DNA from: Limnomonas spitsbergensis
Lineage: Eukaryota > Chlorophyta > Chlorophyceae > Chlamydomonadales
Assembly (NCBI GenBank): GCA_037349105.1
Contig: JAYJMM010000034.1
Coordinates: 3,286,001-3,350,000 of the forward strand
Direction: 5' to 3'
Length of the DNA stretch: 64,000 nt
Part shown: piece by piece, positions 52,393 through 63,783 of the stretch
Layout of the letters: the number at the start of each line of letters is the position of its first letter
Numbering within the stretch: position 1 is the stretch's first letter
Made by a program: the position numbers and the translations under genes
The notes under the pieces: model-generated
Seen by the model: only the letters and a program-made list of their open reading frames with translations
Told to the model about the DNA's origin: nothing
Database searches by the model: none

Positions 52393-53268
52393 TTACCTCT
52401 TCTCTGCCGTCATTTTGAAGGCGAGGTGTACCAGGCAGCCTTCATCGTGAGAGAAGTCTGAGTGCTTGCACATCGGGCAAACGGTACGGAAGTCTGGCCT
52501 CTTCTGGCTTGAGTCTTTCTTCACGCCACCCTGGATCTTCCAAGGCTCCTTCTTGCCCTTGCTGCCCTGTGGGTGGACATTGGGAATGCCTTTCAATTTA
52601 GGGCGATAAGGTTGTCGGTCATGTGCTTGATCATGAACAGGGACCATGCCTTGCAATTGCATGACCACAGTGTGTTTTGCAAGATCTTCCCAATCTGTCC
52701 ATGCAGCACCAGTGCGGGGGTCGACCTTAGAGGTCTCCCGTGTTTCTTTCTTGAGCCCTTGCCAGTACATTAATACCAGATCAGGTGCAGATGGTGATGG
52801 TGGGCCAGCCCTGTTGAGGAGTACTTTAAATGAGGTTTGGTACTCGGTTGGTGAGCCCTTTTGGCTAATGTGGTGCAGTGCCGATCGTGCCACACGTTGT
52901 CGGTCTGGTTTGCTGAATGCAGCTAGCAGAGCAGCTTTAAACTGATCCCATGAGATGGTCTCTTGCTTATTCAGGATGGGTTCAGCAAATGCCAGGTAAG
53001 CTTCTAGAGCTTTGCCAGCAAGCATGTTCATGCCATGCACTGCCCAATCTTGCTTATGTACCTTGTTTCCGGACAGGTAGTTTGCAAATAACATAAGTGA
53101 GTCCTCAATTATGTCATCAGCCCCCCCTTTAAATTTTAGGGGCTCCGGCACACGGCATCTGTTGTGCGTGCGGTCAGTGGTAGGTATTTCGACCGTTGGG
53201 CTTACCTCAGCCATAGCCGAAGGTCCTGCGACAGTCAAAGCCGAAGCTCCTGCCTTTTTGCCAGCCAT
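52393..53268 (-). CDS. Chromovirus gag (U3)
   Basis: Same 291-codon protein as 32492-33367, with the CPMC...C cluster near its end. Confidence 0.75.
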   Translation of the reverse strand: MAGKKAGASALTVAGPSAMAEVSPTVEIPTTDRTHNRCRVPEPLKFKGGADDIIEDSLMLFANYLSGNKVHKQDWAVHGMNMLAGKALEAYLAFAEPILNKQETISWDQFKAALLAAFSKPDRQRVARSALHHISQKGSPTEYQTSFKVLLNRAGPPSPSAPDLVLMYWQGLKKETRETSKVDPRTGAAWTDWEDLAKHTVVMQLQGMVPVHDQAHDRQPYRPKLKGIPNVHPQGSKGKKEPWKIQGGVKKDSSQKRPDFRTVCPMCKHSDFSHDEGCLVHLAFKMTAEKR

Positions 53269-53935
53269 ATGTTTCTCCAGCTGCTCAGCTGCTCATGGCT
53301 GTTCACCACGTTGGGTGCTTGGATAGCCAAGCGGAGGGCCGCCAGGCCTGCTGTGACCCTGGCCTTGACACCTCGAAGGTTGGTTCGAAGGTGGACATTT
53401 TGTTTGGTAAGCGCTACGCCTTTTTCATGGCTGACTTCTTTGCCTTCTTATAAATCTGTTATTGATTCAGTGGTGGCTGTCGCAGCGGCATTGCGTATCA
53501 CTGCTGTGGTGACACTAATTGCTTTTATATGTGGCTTGCCACAAACGATGACTTTCGATGGAACGAAATGCCTTTTATCCTCCTTGTAGGAGAGACTTTT
53601 GGTTGTTAAGATCGTGTCTGTGAAGACCTCGATCGAAACTGGGCGGAATTTCTTTTGAGAAATCCTTGGTCAGACGTTTTGTCTGCCGTTGGTCAGACAC
53701 TGGGTCTGCCGGAGGTCAGACTCGTGGTCTGCCTTTAGCTTCACCGAAGTGAGCTCTTGGTGCGACTGTGTTTAACAGACGCCCGAGGGAAACGTGTTTT
53801 CACACGCGCCTTACGAGTGCTTGCACACACGTGAAGGGCTTTGCGTTTCGATGCCAATTGTTTGACACCCCCCTAGGTCCCTCAATCGATCAGAGGCAAG
53901 TCGATACCTGCCCCCAACACTGCTCGAGAAATCAA

Positions 53936-54116
53936 TGTAGCAACCTGCACACCTGGTGCAGATGTACTATAATAGTTATGTTGTAAAGAGCACCGCCTCG
54001 CTCTATACTGTCTGTGCCTCCTTAGGATGCGGTATATCATCCATTGCACAGTCCAGATGTACATCACATGTACATCAGTATTCCATCTCAGACCTAGTAG
54101 CTTTAGGAACGCTACA
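53936..54116 (-). repeat. 5' LTR (U3)
   Basis: Same 181-bp sequence; followed by the CCAGG duplication. Confidence 0.95.
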
Positions 54117-55835
54117 CCAGGGCACCATCTTGTCCCAGGACTCGTCGCTGCTGCCCTCCTCGCAGCACTTGCGCAGGCCTGCCTTGAGGGTCTGGACAGC
54201 CCTCTCTGATAGCCCGTCTGCCTGGGGGTGGTTGGCAGAAGTGGTGCGGTGGTCAATGAAGCAGTCCAACAACATGTCCTGAAATTCACCCTGGAACTCT
54301 GTTCCCTGGTCTGTCACCACTTCTGCGCATCCCCCGAATCGTGCAACAACATTTTGAAAGAATGCCAAGGCCGTCACATCAGACGCCTTGCTTGGAATGG
54401 GGATCAACTCCACCCATTTGGAGTAATGCTCCACACACACCATCACAAACCGATTGCCTCTGGAAGTGGTTGTGAATGGACCACACAGGTCCACTCCCCA
54501 CCGGAAAAACAACCCCTCAATGGGTAGCGGGTGCAGGTTGGGCTGTATGTGATTGAATGTGGACGCCCTGGCCCTGTCACACACACCACATTCCTGCACT
54601 GCCTTCTTGACTGCTGCTCTGAGCCCCCGCCACCAATGCTGCTGCATGACCATGAAGGCCGTGCGGTGGCTGCCAAAATGGCCCGTACCGGCATGGGCTG
54701 TCTGGATCACTGCAAGCCTGTCCTCTGGCCTGGGCACCACACAACGTCTACTACCGTCAGGCATGAGTCTCATCAGTACTCCTCCCCTCTCTGATTCCCA
54801 CTGGAATGGCGCCGCTCTGCGCTGTATTCTGGTCTGTTCTCCTAGCTCTGTTCCCTGAACGTATGTCTTCTCACGGAGAAACCTCAATACAGGTTCATCT
54901 GCCCACACATCAACCCTGACCGATGGTCCTGCAGGGCATCCTGGCGGGTCCTTCTCACCCTCTGTGTCCCTGGTCACCATGATTTCAACATCAACTTGTT
55001 CCTCAGGCGTGTTCCCACCTGGTTCCTGTGCCGCGTTGGCCCAGTCTGCCGCAGCCGATTCTCCCAGGCACTGCCTGTATGACTCGGCCACTTCTCCGCT
55101 GCCAGAGCATGCGTTTCCTGCAGTAGCAAGGGCATAGTGGCTGGACATTAAAGTTGCACCCAGCACTGGGTCCCTGTCATGGCCTGGCAGCCTTGCCCTG
55201 CGTTTCAATTCCTCTGGTATGATTGTAGCACACTCAAGTGCCACATTGAGCCATGCACCCAGTGCCCACGAATCCATGCACCTGCCCAAGGCTGCCCTCC
55301 TGGCTGCCTCTGGGAAGTCTGGGCGCGGCAATGTGGACCCCACAGCGTACCCCATGGCTCGCTCACGCTCGTTTGCATTGGGCTCCTGCAAGTCCCCCAT
55401 GGGTCTGTACACCATCCCATTTTGCCCGTTCCGAAAAGAATATGATGAGGGCGTGGCCATCAGACACGGCAGCACCTTCCTGGGCTGTCCTGTTACGTTG
55501 ATGCGGTACCCCCCATTGTCCGGGCATGAGACTACCTGGGCCTTGCTGCCCTTGTCCAGAATGTCGTCTACTATCCCCCCGTGGGGTCTGGTCGACGCAC
55601 GAATCACAAACTCAATATCTGCTGCAGGGGCGATATTCCCCCAATAGTTGCGAGTGCGATGGGCGTAAGACCCCACCTGCGCTGCGTCAAACAATGCCGG
55701 TGTTCCCAGAATCCTGCACACCTCCTGAAAAGCCTCAACACTGGCCTTCACACTCTTCTGATTCAATTGCATTGCCACATTCTCAATCAGGTACGCTGGC
55801 GGCCTAGGCCCCTGCAGGAACTGTAGTGTACCCAA
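54117..55835 (-). CDS. Methyltransferase C-terminal half, zinc finger and integrase (U3)
   Basis: As 34216-35931 with one added Ser codon before RRCVVPRPED. Open through the three catalytic residues, then truncated by the chromovirus (stop at 54075 in LTR sequence). Confidence 0.8.
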
Positions 55836-56457
55836 CAGCTTGACTAACGGGAAGAAATACTTGCTTCTCTCTCCCCTTGCCTGCCGACGAGAGGTCCTGG
55901 CACTCCCAGCCTGCTACCATGAACCACTGGTGCCCATCCTGGGCGCCCGCCTCCTGGAGGTGCTTCGCCGTAATGGCATATACATCTTGGGGCAACGCTC
56001 TGAACGCCTTATCAAACGCTTTGACCGGAAACAACTGAGGGTATCTCCTGTGCAACTGCACCAGGCGACCCCCTGCGATCTCTCTGACTTCCTCACTGAT
56101 ATCAGCATACAAGTACTGCACCACTGGGATACCCGCCCTGAGTACCATTTCCAGCCCGGAGCACATACCTCCAAAGGGCTCGAAAAGGACGACTCCCTCG
56201 GTCTCCATGGCCCGCACAGCCCCACTCGACAGGCAAGCTGTGTCCAGGCCTGCATGTAAATGAGGGGGCGTCACCCGAGGCAGGTCAGCAAGAACATCAC
56301 TGATCATTGTCCTGGCCCGCTCTAGGTCTGGCATCCTGCGCCTGCGCTGGTCTTGGAAAAAATCCACGCCGGAATCCCTCGCTGCTGCCGCCGCCTTGCA
56401 TCTGGTTGCTAGATCCCTCCTTGGGTGTCTGCACAGGTCTGCCCACACTGGGCGCAA
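55804..56457 (-). CDS. C5-cytosine methyltransferase, N-terminal half (U3)
   Basis: Same protein as the U2 copy, including GWECQDLSS and the frameshift after it. Confidence 0.75.
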   Translation of the reverse strand: MRPVWADLCRHPRRDLATRCKAAAAARDSGVDFFQDQRRRRMPDLERARTMISDVLADLPRVTPPHLHAGLDTACLSSGAVRAMETEGVVLFEPFGGMCSGLEMVLRAGIPVVQYLYADISEEVREIAGGRLVQLHRRYPQLFPVKAFDKAFRALPQDVYAITAKHLQEAGAQDGHQWFMVAGWECQDLSSAGKGREKQVFLPVSQAVGYTTVPAGA

Positions 56458-56764
56458 ACTTGGACAGCGGTGTCCCGTAGACTGTGGATCCCACCCCTCT
56501 TTTAACCAGCACCTTGCGTGGTCGCATTGGGTGTCTTGGGCGCAGTCCTGTCACTGGCTGCCGCTCCTTCTCTTCTTGCATCGGCTCAGGCAGCTCCTCC
56601 TCAGATATTAGGTCAGCCCACGGCTTTCCCACTGGTACAGCTGACTTTTCCTGTGGTTTTCTGCTGCTCCGCGGGACCTGCCTGGTTCCCGCCGTTTGGA
56701 CCTCAGCTTCCATGCGTGTGACCTCTGCAAGTATACTCTCAATTTCCATGTCCTCTGCTTCCAT
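56297..56764 (-). CDS. Acidic N-terminal region of the transposon protein (U3)
   Basis: Same predicted protein as 16426-16893. Confidence 0.45.
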   Translation of the reverse strand: MEAEDMEIESILAEVTRMEAEVQTAGTRQVPRSSRKPQEKSAVPVGKPWADLISEEELPEPMQEEKERQPVTGLRPRHPMRPRKVLVKRGVGSTVYGTPLSKFAPSVGRPVQTPKEGSSNQMQGGGSSEGFRRGFFPRPAQAQDARPRAGQDNDQ

Positions 56765-57305
56765 TCGCTGTTTGTCTGGGCAGGTTTTATCCTTGCCTGC
56801 AAACCCGCCTGGGGCTGCGGCTACCTTGGCCCTTAGATCCGGTTGGTTGGGCTCTTCTTTAACCTAGGCTAGTTACTTCGTCCCTTTCTAAAGGACAGAC
56901 CTCTATTGTAACAAACACCGGCCGTCATCTGTGTATGAGACCTCCTACGTTCACATAAGTCAGTACCTCTACTCAAGTCAAGACTAGCTCAGCTCCCGCT
57001 GAGATAGCTGGAGACAAGTACCTAGCAAGAGGCCCGAGACCCTGCCGAATAAGAAGTACGCAGTCCACGTCCCGTCACCCTCACCGCGATACGCGCGGTA
57101 AGTGCCCTTAACTTAGCCCAGCTGGATCGCGCCCAGACGGCCAGAAGGCCTGTGCTCCCTTTGTCAATTGCCATACAACCAAATAGCCAGCTACGCTGCT
57201 TAACTCGCTGAGCACTCGCAGCCAGTGTGTAGTCACTGAGCCTGCCCGTAGGCGTCCGTCACTGCCGTGAGGAAAGAAGTCCGCCACGGACCTGAAGCGC
57301 ACATC

Positions 57306-57538
57306 GCGAGTAAAGTAGTAGGGGCGGTACCCACGAGACGGAGACTTCTAGGCAGAGACATCCAGTTAGGGACTTCCAGTTACAATTATCTTGTTAACAA
57401 GCTCTTGTCTGAAGTACAAGGAGCATGAGTGTACGGTGATGTACCGTATTTGTGAGTAGAGGACACCTCTCTAAGGTGTCCTGACCGGAGTTTACGGTGT
57501 TTACCATAGTATTGCAGTTACTGCTTTATGGTGCGACA
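57306..57538. repeat. Right TIR, 233 bp (U3)
   Basis: Inverse of 46434-46666. Confidence 0.95.
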
Positions 57539-58030
57539 TTAATCTCCCTCTACAACATTATGCAGTTCACGTCCGTTCCTTGGCACCTCTGGGAATCTGG
57601 TCATCACACCATCCGCCACGGCAGTACGACACGGCTCAAAACTCTGCTCATGCTAGGGCAACCATAGAGAGTTCGAGTCTTTGAGAATCACAGCACCTTT
57701 TAACCCCCGCTCATATGCAATCATTGTCAGTGGAGTATCTGTCAGGAAATTTTGCACAGCCCAGAAGAAGGTAGGTAACCTCCAGCTTTCCCAATGATAG
57801 CGGTCTACCACAATGGAGTAACCTTCCGCACCTGTATATTGAGCCATAGGTTCAAACCACCTAGTTCAGACTCAGATCTTAACTATTGAGATGCGAGGGG
57901 GTCTTTCAGGCTAAGATCTTGACAACATCAATGCGAGAGGTTCTCTAATGCCTGATAGCTTGCCATTACTGGCCAGCAGTGACACGACTGTCGCTTTTGT
58001 TTTGATATTATCATCACCGTCATCTGACAT
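57539..58030 (-). pseudogene. Degenerate 164-codon frame at the right TIR (U3)
   Basis: Same as 17668-18159. Confidence 0.4.
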
Positions 58031-59204
58031 GTCCCCAGTGATGCTTGCTCATGCTTCACTGCTCCCCCCTGCTACTACTCGGCACAAAGGCAAGCGCAGC
58101 GACTAGTCTGCCCACAACTGAGATCAAATCGACATCCATTGGTCGTACATTTAATATATTACAATCCTGAACATGAATGTGATGAGTATGTTGACGATGG
58201 AAGTGATGATCGATCAGGGACAGACCATGGACATGATCAATCCCGAAGAATCCAATTGTATGCAATTGGACAACATCTACTCAAATACCGGTATGCATGG
58301 CATAGGTCCGCTGAATAAAATACACAGTTCATGTTCTTCAAGTGTTGCATTCCCGTAGCCATGTCCGCTGATTAATTCCCGTAGGTGCTTCAGGCTTAAT
58401 TGGCTGCAGCGCCACCTATTTAGCCATGGCGTGGACGAAGTCCGGTTGGCTAGAAACCCGGTACACTGCGCCAGTGACACAACCCTTGGACGTGATCCGG
58501 GGAATGGCCTGAGGGATCATCAAAAATAGAAAACGGTTAATAATATACACGCAGCACCTTAGTACCGGTATCATTTCTGTCATGCACAATGCAGATTTTG
58601 CCGAGACAACGCAATTCAGACCCTGCGACGCCCAACCATTTCCAGTGGGGGGCACATGCAGCCACCAGGGCGCAGTAGAACTATAAAACCTTGTTTATTT
58701 GCTGAACCCCATCACATCAAGGCACACAGCCCTAACTGGCTCACTGAGCCCAAAGATCGCTCACTAGCACTAGCCTATGCAGCATCATTGACTTGGTTAC
58801 GCGCCCAGCCCAACCCCACCCAGCACAAGATGGCAACATCCCATGCTACAACAGAGCTGCTCATTCCACATAAACAATCCCAGACCCCCAGCCTCTAGTT
58901 TACAGTCAACGACTGCGTCAGTAATTTTAATCCCCCTCCCCCTCCCGCGTGTAAATGGCGCAAAATGGGCTGCATCAGTGTTTCCACTTTTGGCGACCAA
59001 GATAAACCGACCAAGTTAAGCCGATGTCGAGGCCCAATAAGGACCAAACCTGGACCGAATTGGCAACCAAAGCAGCAAACTGGCAAAAAGTGGGGTCTCC
59101 GGCCAGCGGCCGGAGTGTAGCTGACACGTAGCTGAGTCACGGGAAAAGAAACACAGGTCTGCATACAAAACTGGGACCACTTCGCCCCCGATGATCTCAC
59201 TCAC

Positions 59205-61903
59205 CCTGACACTCTTCCAGTGTTCTTCGTCGGCCTTCATGAAGGACACGAGCTCCCCTGGGTACTCCTCACCAGCAATGACCCAGCCCTGAGTAGGAAG
59301 AAAATTCAGGAGGGCCACAGAATTAGACCCAGGGATCCAGAGGCATCACAAAATCATACCAAATTAAATGTTTGGATTTTTATCTTAGTGCAGATCTGGC
59401 CAGCTGCATTAGTGCAGAACATGACAACACAACCCCCAGGACAGGCTTGTAAAAGCTGAAAAGGATACATAGCACTGCATGCATGAGCTGGGTATCCAAG
59501 AATCAAAAGCTATTTCTTGCACAACTCCGGTGCAAATGCGAAAAGGATTGAAGGCCTCCAAGAGAATCCAGCCAAAGAGCAGCCCATTCTGAAGCCCACT
59601 GCAAAGCCTTCTCATTCGCCCAGACCGAGACAGGTATATATATATATATATATATATATGTTTGTCTGCTAGCGGTGGTTCGACTTCAACAGCCTACATC
59701 TCTCGGCCACAGAAAGAACATGTGAGAATTGAGTGGTGCCATGTTTGCTGAGCCTCGAGAACAACAGCACTGGCCCAACACCATCCCGGCTGCCCATTTA
59801 GACGCCTACCTCAGGACCCGGGTTGTACGCCATCGATGCATGGACAGAAGAGAACATGGTGCCCGCAGGGAACATGGTGGCTGTCGGGTCGCATTCCTTC
59901 AAATCCTCAATGTCGGAGCCAAACATCAGCTGCCCGTCACCTGCTCGCAAGGCAATGCTTGTTAAGAATCTGCTACCAGTAACAGGCATACCGGTACTGT
60001 ATATCAGGCACAGGGGCTAAGGAATAAAATGGGGTTTCATGAACCCTCTCAGTGCCACCCTGAGGGTTCATGAACTATCTATTCGTATGCTGCCCATGGA
60101 GACTAGGCACATTCGGGTAGGGTATAACTCCATCTGCAACTCAGGGCTGTTGGCAACTTGAGCCATGGCTGCTGCAACCTCACGGCAGACACGGCTAGAC
60201 CGCACTACTGTTCCTGAGAAGTTCTACATGCACTAGTAATCAACTGCGCCTGGTGTTCCTCCCACACCAGAACAACTGCATGATGACAGTTATTCTGGTG
60301 TGGGGGCCTTCAGGAAAAACTCACTTGTCGCACCCCAGTGCAGCGGCTGTGCGCCCTCCGCATCTCGCGACGCCAGCACGCGGTGGTAATTAGAGTCGTA
60401 GATGACGAACGCGAACTGTCCTTGGATGCTGGACAAGCACTGCAGGGCCTCCTGCAGAATTAGGTTCTCGTCCTGGGTCACATCCGTATTGCTGTAGGGG
60501 GGACACAGGGGTGGGCGAAGGGGGTGAAGGAAGAGGTCGGTGGACGGTGGTGGAGAGAGGGTTTGAATCAAGTTACAACACAACCCTGCAAGATGCAAGA
60601 TATCAGGCCCTGCCCTGTCCGAGGAGAGGGGCTCTGCTACACTGAGTCTCTTCCAGGATTCACTGCTCCATTACCATGAAGTAATGGAGCAGGATCAGGC
60701 CCTCATCCTAGCTTGCACCCCTGCTGCTACGGGGTTGGAGAGGTGAGGGGAACGTAGCTGATTAGCAGCTCTGCTACGAGAGGTCACATGACGTCAAATA
60801 AGGTACCACTGCTCTATTACATGGTAGCTGGGTTGCACGCCTGGCGGATGCGGGCAGTGCATGCATACTTGCATGATACGGCAGGGCGTCTAAACGGGGT
60901 CCGGGGGCATGCAGGGAAGCATGCGTATCACCACCTGATGCGCGCTCACAGCCAGTGGGCACACATCGGGAAGGGGAAGCTAAAATCCGTACCTGAATGT
61001 GTTGTAGAAGTCGAGGAGCCAATGGGCATCATCAGCCTCTGCGGGTGCCGTGTTGTTCATGAAGGCTGCGGAGGCGAAGCAGGGTGCACAGGGTTTCAGA
61101 CAGGGTGGGCAGGGTGCTGTGTAGGGTTCCGGGCAGGATTTCAGATAAGGCTGACAGCATGTCCAACGGCTGGGGGTCTCTTCCTCCACAGGGATGAGGG
61201 TGGTCTGGGTACTATCTGGGTATTGCCTCAAGCGTAGCATGCAAGGTTGGCAACATGCAAGATCCGCTGTTTTGCGGCACAAGTATATCAGCTCAACTGT
61301 GAAGGTACAGCAGCCTGGTCTAGCTGCGGTTTGGTGTAGGTGCTCACCGTCATGTTGCGCTTCGACGACGTCGATGCCGGGCCACTGGCTGACCTCTCCA
61401 GAGAACATAATGTGGACGCCGTTTTTGGTGGCGTAAGAGCAGTAGGGTGATTTCGAGAATGCGAAACCGCAGCCCTTGCCTACACGAGGGAAGGTGGGGG
61501 GCAGGTGTGGCGGATTATTGGCAGAAGAAGGGCAGGCAGCATGGACGTCGGCACGTAAGAATTTACTTGCTTCAATCGTCGCTTGTTTCAATGCTGGATT
61601 GTTTAGCACAATTGGACGACACGTGTTAGCCAAACGAGGAGTGAACTAAGAATGGCGAGGATGACGTCACCCGAATCAAATTAGGGCTTCGCACTCTCAC
61701 CAGGAATTGTTTGCTCGGAGCTCTTAGATTTCTTGAATGCAGCTTCAAGCATGCTCTGGCACTTTGCCTGCGAAAGATCACAAAAACCATATTCGTGTCG
61801 CGGTTAATCACATCTCATAATACGGACCTGGTCCCACTGGACCTCCAAGTAAGATGCACATTGAACTCACGTCGTCATCAGCTTCAAAGGGTTGGCGCAT
61901 CAT
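59205..61903 (-). CDS. DUF3700 / aluminium-induced (YGL/LRDR) class-II glutamine-amidotransferase-like protein, at least seven exons
   Basis: Exons 61871-61903 (start MMRQPFEADDD), 61701-61767, 61348-61479, 60993-61065, 60325-60491, 59810-59940 and 59205-59288 all have GT/AG borders and join in phase to about 229 codons. The product shows the family landmarks in order: CGFAFSKSPYC...NGVHIMFSGEV (strand pair), DDAHWLLDFYNTF (helix), QGQFAFVIYDS, VLASRDAEGAQPLHWG, SDGQLMFGSDIEDLKEC and FPAGTMF. Plant relatives are 240-255 residues, so it is nearly complete. The last exon and stop, after KSVR, are not resolved; unspliced reading continues VSEIIGGEVVPVLY. The family has an Ntn-hydrolase-like fold without a clear catalytic Cys; its biochemical role is unknown. 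Exons 1-4 are in the unique flank, exons 5-7 in U3. Confidence 0.75.
60664..60691. repeat. Perfect 11-nt hairpin
   Basis: TGCTCCATTAC and GTAATGGAGCA separated by CATGAA, in the DUF3700 intron 18 bases past the array border. Confidence 0.8.
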
Positions 61904-62949
61904 AGAAGAAGACGTGGGAGATAGGCCCGCGGGAGGTTTCGCGGTCGCTGTGATGCACGACACGGACGATCAAGCCATACACGACGGGGTGACTTTGGTG
62001 ATCACTTGACAAAATAATTGCTTACCTGCGCCAAAGATGGCCAGGATTCGTGACTGGAGAGGCATGATCAAGGGTTGTTGATCGTCAAGGGGTGGAAGCA
62101 GACGATAGCTAATTGAAATAAAGTCTTCAGATGGAGTCCGATGAATGGCTCTATTGTTAATTGCTGGATTATGAGGCTTGATGAAGCTACTCGGTTCCGG
62201 AGATTGGCCACGTCACCACATGTCCGACGTTTAACCAACCGATGCTCCGGATCCGCATCTTGTCAATCTCAACCACCGATCTTAACTCTGACCGAATCGC
62301 GCCCATTGATCCCATCCATGATTTGCCCAAGGTTTCGCCAGGACATCGCGAGGGACGCATGTCGGACATATTGGGAATTACCCTTAACAAAATTCTACAC
62401 CAAGTTCCCCAGCCCACATGTTCTGCCCACAGTTGTCGATGTCGTCTGCGTGTCGAGTTCCCACTTTCCCAAGTCCCAACGACCATCATGCCTGACTTCA
62501 GCCTGTTCCTGCCACATGGCATGCTGCACACATTTGTGTGTCAAAGGCCGGCACATGTCCAAAGACCTGTGCCCACTCTGTCACTGGCCCATGCTGTGCA
62601 TAGTAGCTGGAATCGAGCCTATTCATTCCCTACCAGCCCCACGTGGCTGAGCGTTCAGCATGGCCCAGCGGGTGTGCACCGTTCTTAACTCTGTCACTGG
62701 TGAAAAAGCGCGGCCAATCCGGCCATCATCCACCAGCTCTCATGCAGCCATCAGTCAGGCATTTGGGATGGACAGGTATCCGTGTTTGTTACTTGCACTG
62801 TCATGTAGGCTCCACATCAAGGCTTGTTTCCCAAGCAGCCAAACAGCACACCCAACCCGTTGTGCCACCGAATTCCGAGGTAACATCCCCTACGCCTGAG
62901 GCTCCCCCCAGCCCTTAATGCCTGCCCACCGCCGGCGAGTGAGCGGCGG
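61904..62949. other. No gene recognised
   Basis: Upstream of the DUF3700 start, so the first few hundred bases probably hold its promoter. Overlapping open frames on both strands at 62141-62900 lack motifs and splice context. Confidence 0.35.
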
Positions 62950-63150
62950 CTAACCAAAACAATGTCCCTGGTGCGGCAGGGACTTGTGGACAAGGATGTG
63001 CACAAAGAGCTTGCCCTGCGGCTTGAGCCAGGCCGCACAGCGCTTCATCAGCTCACAGTAGTTCTTCATGTGCTCAAACATCTCGATGGGGACGATTCGG
63101 TCCTATTTGCCCGGGGCCTTGAGGTCCACCATATTAGCCGTGATGACCTG
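62950..63150 (-). pseudogene. SAM methyltransferase fragment (cyclopropane synthase / coclaurine N-methyltransferase-like)
   Basis: Minus frame VITANMVDLKAPGK-stop-DRIVPIEMFEHMKNY, then LMKRCAAWLKPQGKLFVHIL and HKSLPHQG, ending HCFG-stop. The EMFEHMKNY...WLKP-x-GKLFVHI signature is typical of the cyclopropane-fatty-acid-synthase-like family found in plants and algae. An in-frame TAG stands where an aromatic residue is usual, and neither the SAM-binding N-terminal half nor the C-terminal half is present. So it is a fragment. It could be a lone exon with a read error, but no splice sites fit. Confidence 0.6.
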
Positions 63151-63321
63151 AGGCAGCGGCGGCAGCGGCACATGTCGGCCTGAATTCATGATCAGACCAT
63201 CGACATGATTAGCAGCATGAGGCAGCTGCTAATCCCCAGAGCATCCGAAGGGCGGTCAAGTGTCGGCCTTCATCTCCAATGGCCACCGCTAGCCATCATA
63301 TGGGTACCAACGCCAAGTTAA

Positions 63322-63450
63322 TGACGTTACACATCCGGGCTGTGCTAAAAAATGGCGCTGCGGCGTGGGTCCTAACTTAAGGGTTGGGAGGATAGAAAGA
63401 AACAAACCTCAAAAGCCCGGCCGCGTGGGTGCCCACCTGTTCAGAAGGGA
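63322..63450. repeat. Dispersed repeat shared with the CACTA-like element's interior
   Basis: GTTACACATCCGGGCTGTGC...GCGTGGGTCCTAAC...GGGTTGGGAGGA, followed by a second CCGGCCGCGTGGGTGCCCACC, resembles 23344-23425 and 22515-22560 of U2 (and the reverse of 10205-10305 and 11112-11160 of U1). Both places continue with AATGACGTTACA/CAATGACGTTACAC at the end. Confidence 0.6.
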
Positions 63451-63783
63451 GAAAAGAAGAAACTCAAAGGGAGAGGGGGGGAAAGGAGCAAAAGGCGAGG
63501 CCGGGAAGGCAAAGAAGACCAAGTCTGACACCTGAGTTCCACTAGAGACTAGCCCTCAACAAAGCCTCTAAAACAAGAAACGTTCACTAAAGCAATACCT
63601 AAAGAAAAGTAAGGCCTTCAAAGCGAGGGGGGGGCAAAAAAATAGGTGGGGACCCCATCCCCCCCCCAAAAATCGAGCACCCAAGCCTAGCACCCACCCA
63701 CCCCCCCGCCTCCGGAACCCATTGAAACTCAAATATCTCAGTCGAAATTCAAAATTGCAGGGCATGTAAGGGGTGTTTTTTGA
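63451..63783. other. No gene recognised; homopurine/homopyrimidine runs
   Basis: Contains a G-rich run near 63475 and C-runs near 63655-63710. Nothing else seen. Confidence 0.4.

Larger units (their letters stand above)
48352..54116 (-). mobile_element. Ty3/gypsy chromovirus with 181-bp LTRs (U3)
   Basis: 5,765 bp with CCAGG duplications at 48347-48351 and 54117-54121, LTRs 48352-48532 and 53936-54116. The same insertion as in U2 by position and duplication. It differs by a few bases; its integrase reads QTERVNRVLED and its chromodomain HRKKSKSRR, the likely ancestral states. Confidence 0.93.
46434..57538 (-). mobile_element. Ginger-like TIR transposon with DNA methyltransferase, interrupted by a chromovirus (U3)
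   Basis: TIRs 46434-46666 and 57306-57538. Same coding order as U2. It has one extra codon (DGSRRCVV against DGRRCVV) upstream of the zinc finger. The retroelement at 48352-54116 occupies the same base as in U2. Confidence 0.85.
40739..60642. repeat. Tandem unit U3 (19,904 bp), with chromovirus
   Basis: Starts TGAGTTGGTGACGGGC and ends GGGGCTCTGCTACAC, followed by TGAGTCTCTTCC of the unique right flank. It has the CACTA element in the U1 orientation and the chromovirus as in U2. It borders the only complete copy of the DUF3700 gene, so its right end is the ancestral arrangement. Confidence 0.95.

Noticed and set aside
6643..60642. Giant mobile element with three stacked copies
   Set aside because: The unit carries exons of a host gene whose remaining exons are in the unique right flank, so a tandem duplication explains it more simply. 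Kept only as a low-interest alternative.
60980..61633. 217-codon continuous minus frame as a single-exon protein
   Set aside because: Its apparent start is a TTG, and strong splice sites inside it (61479, 61348, 61065, 60993) give a better family match; the parts between are Cys/Pro-rich intron.
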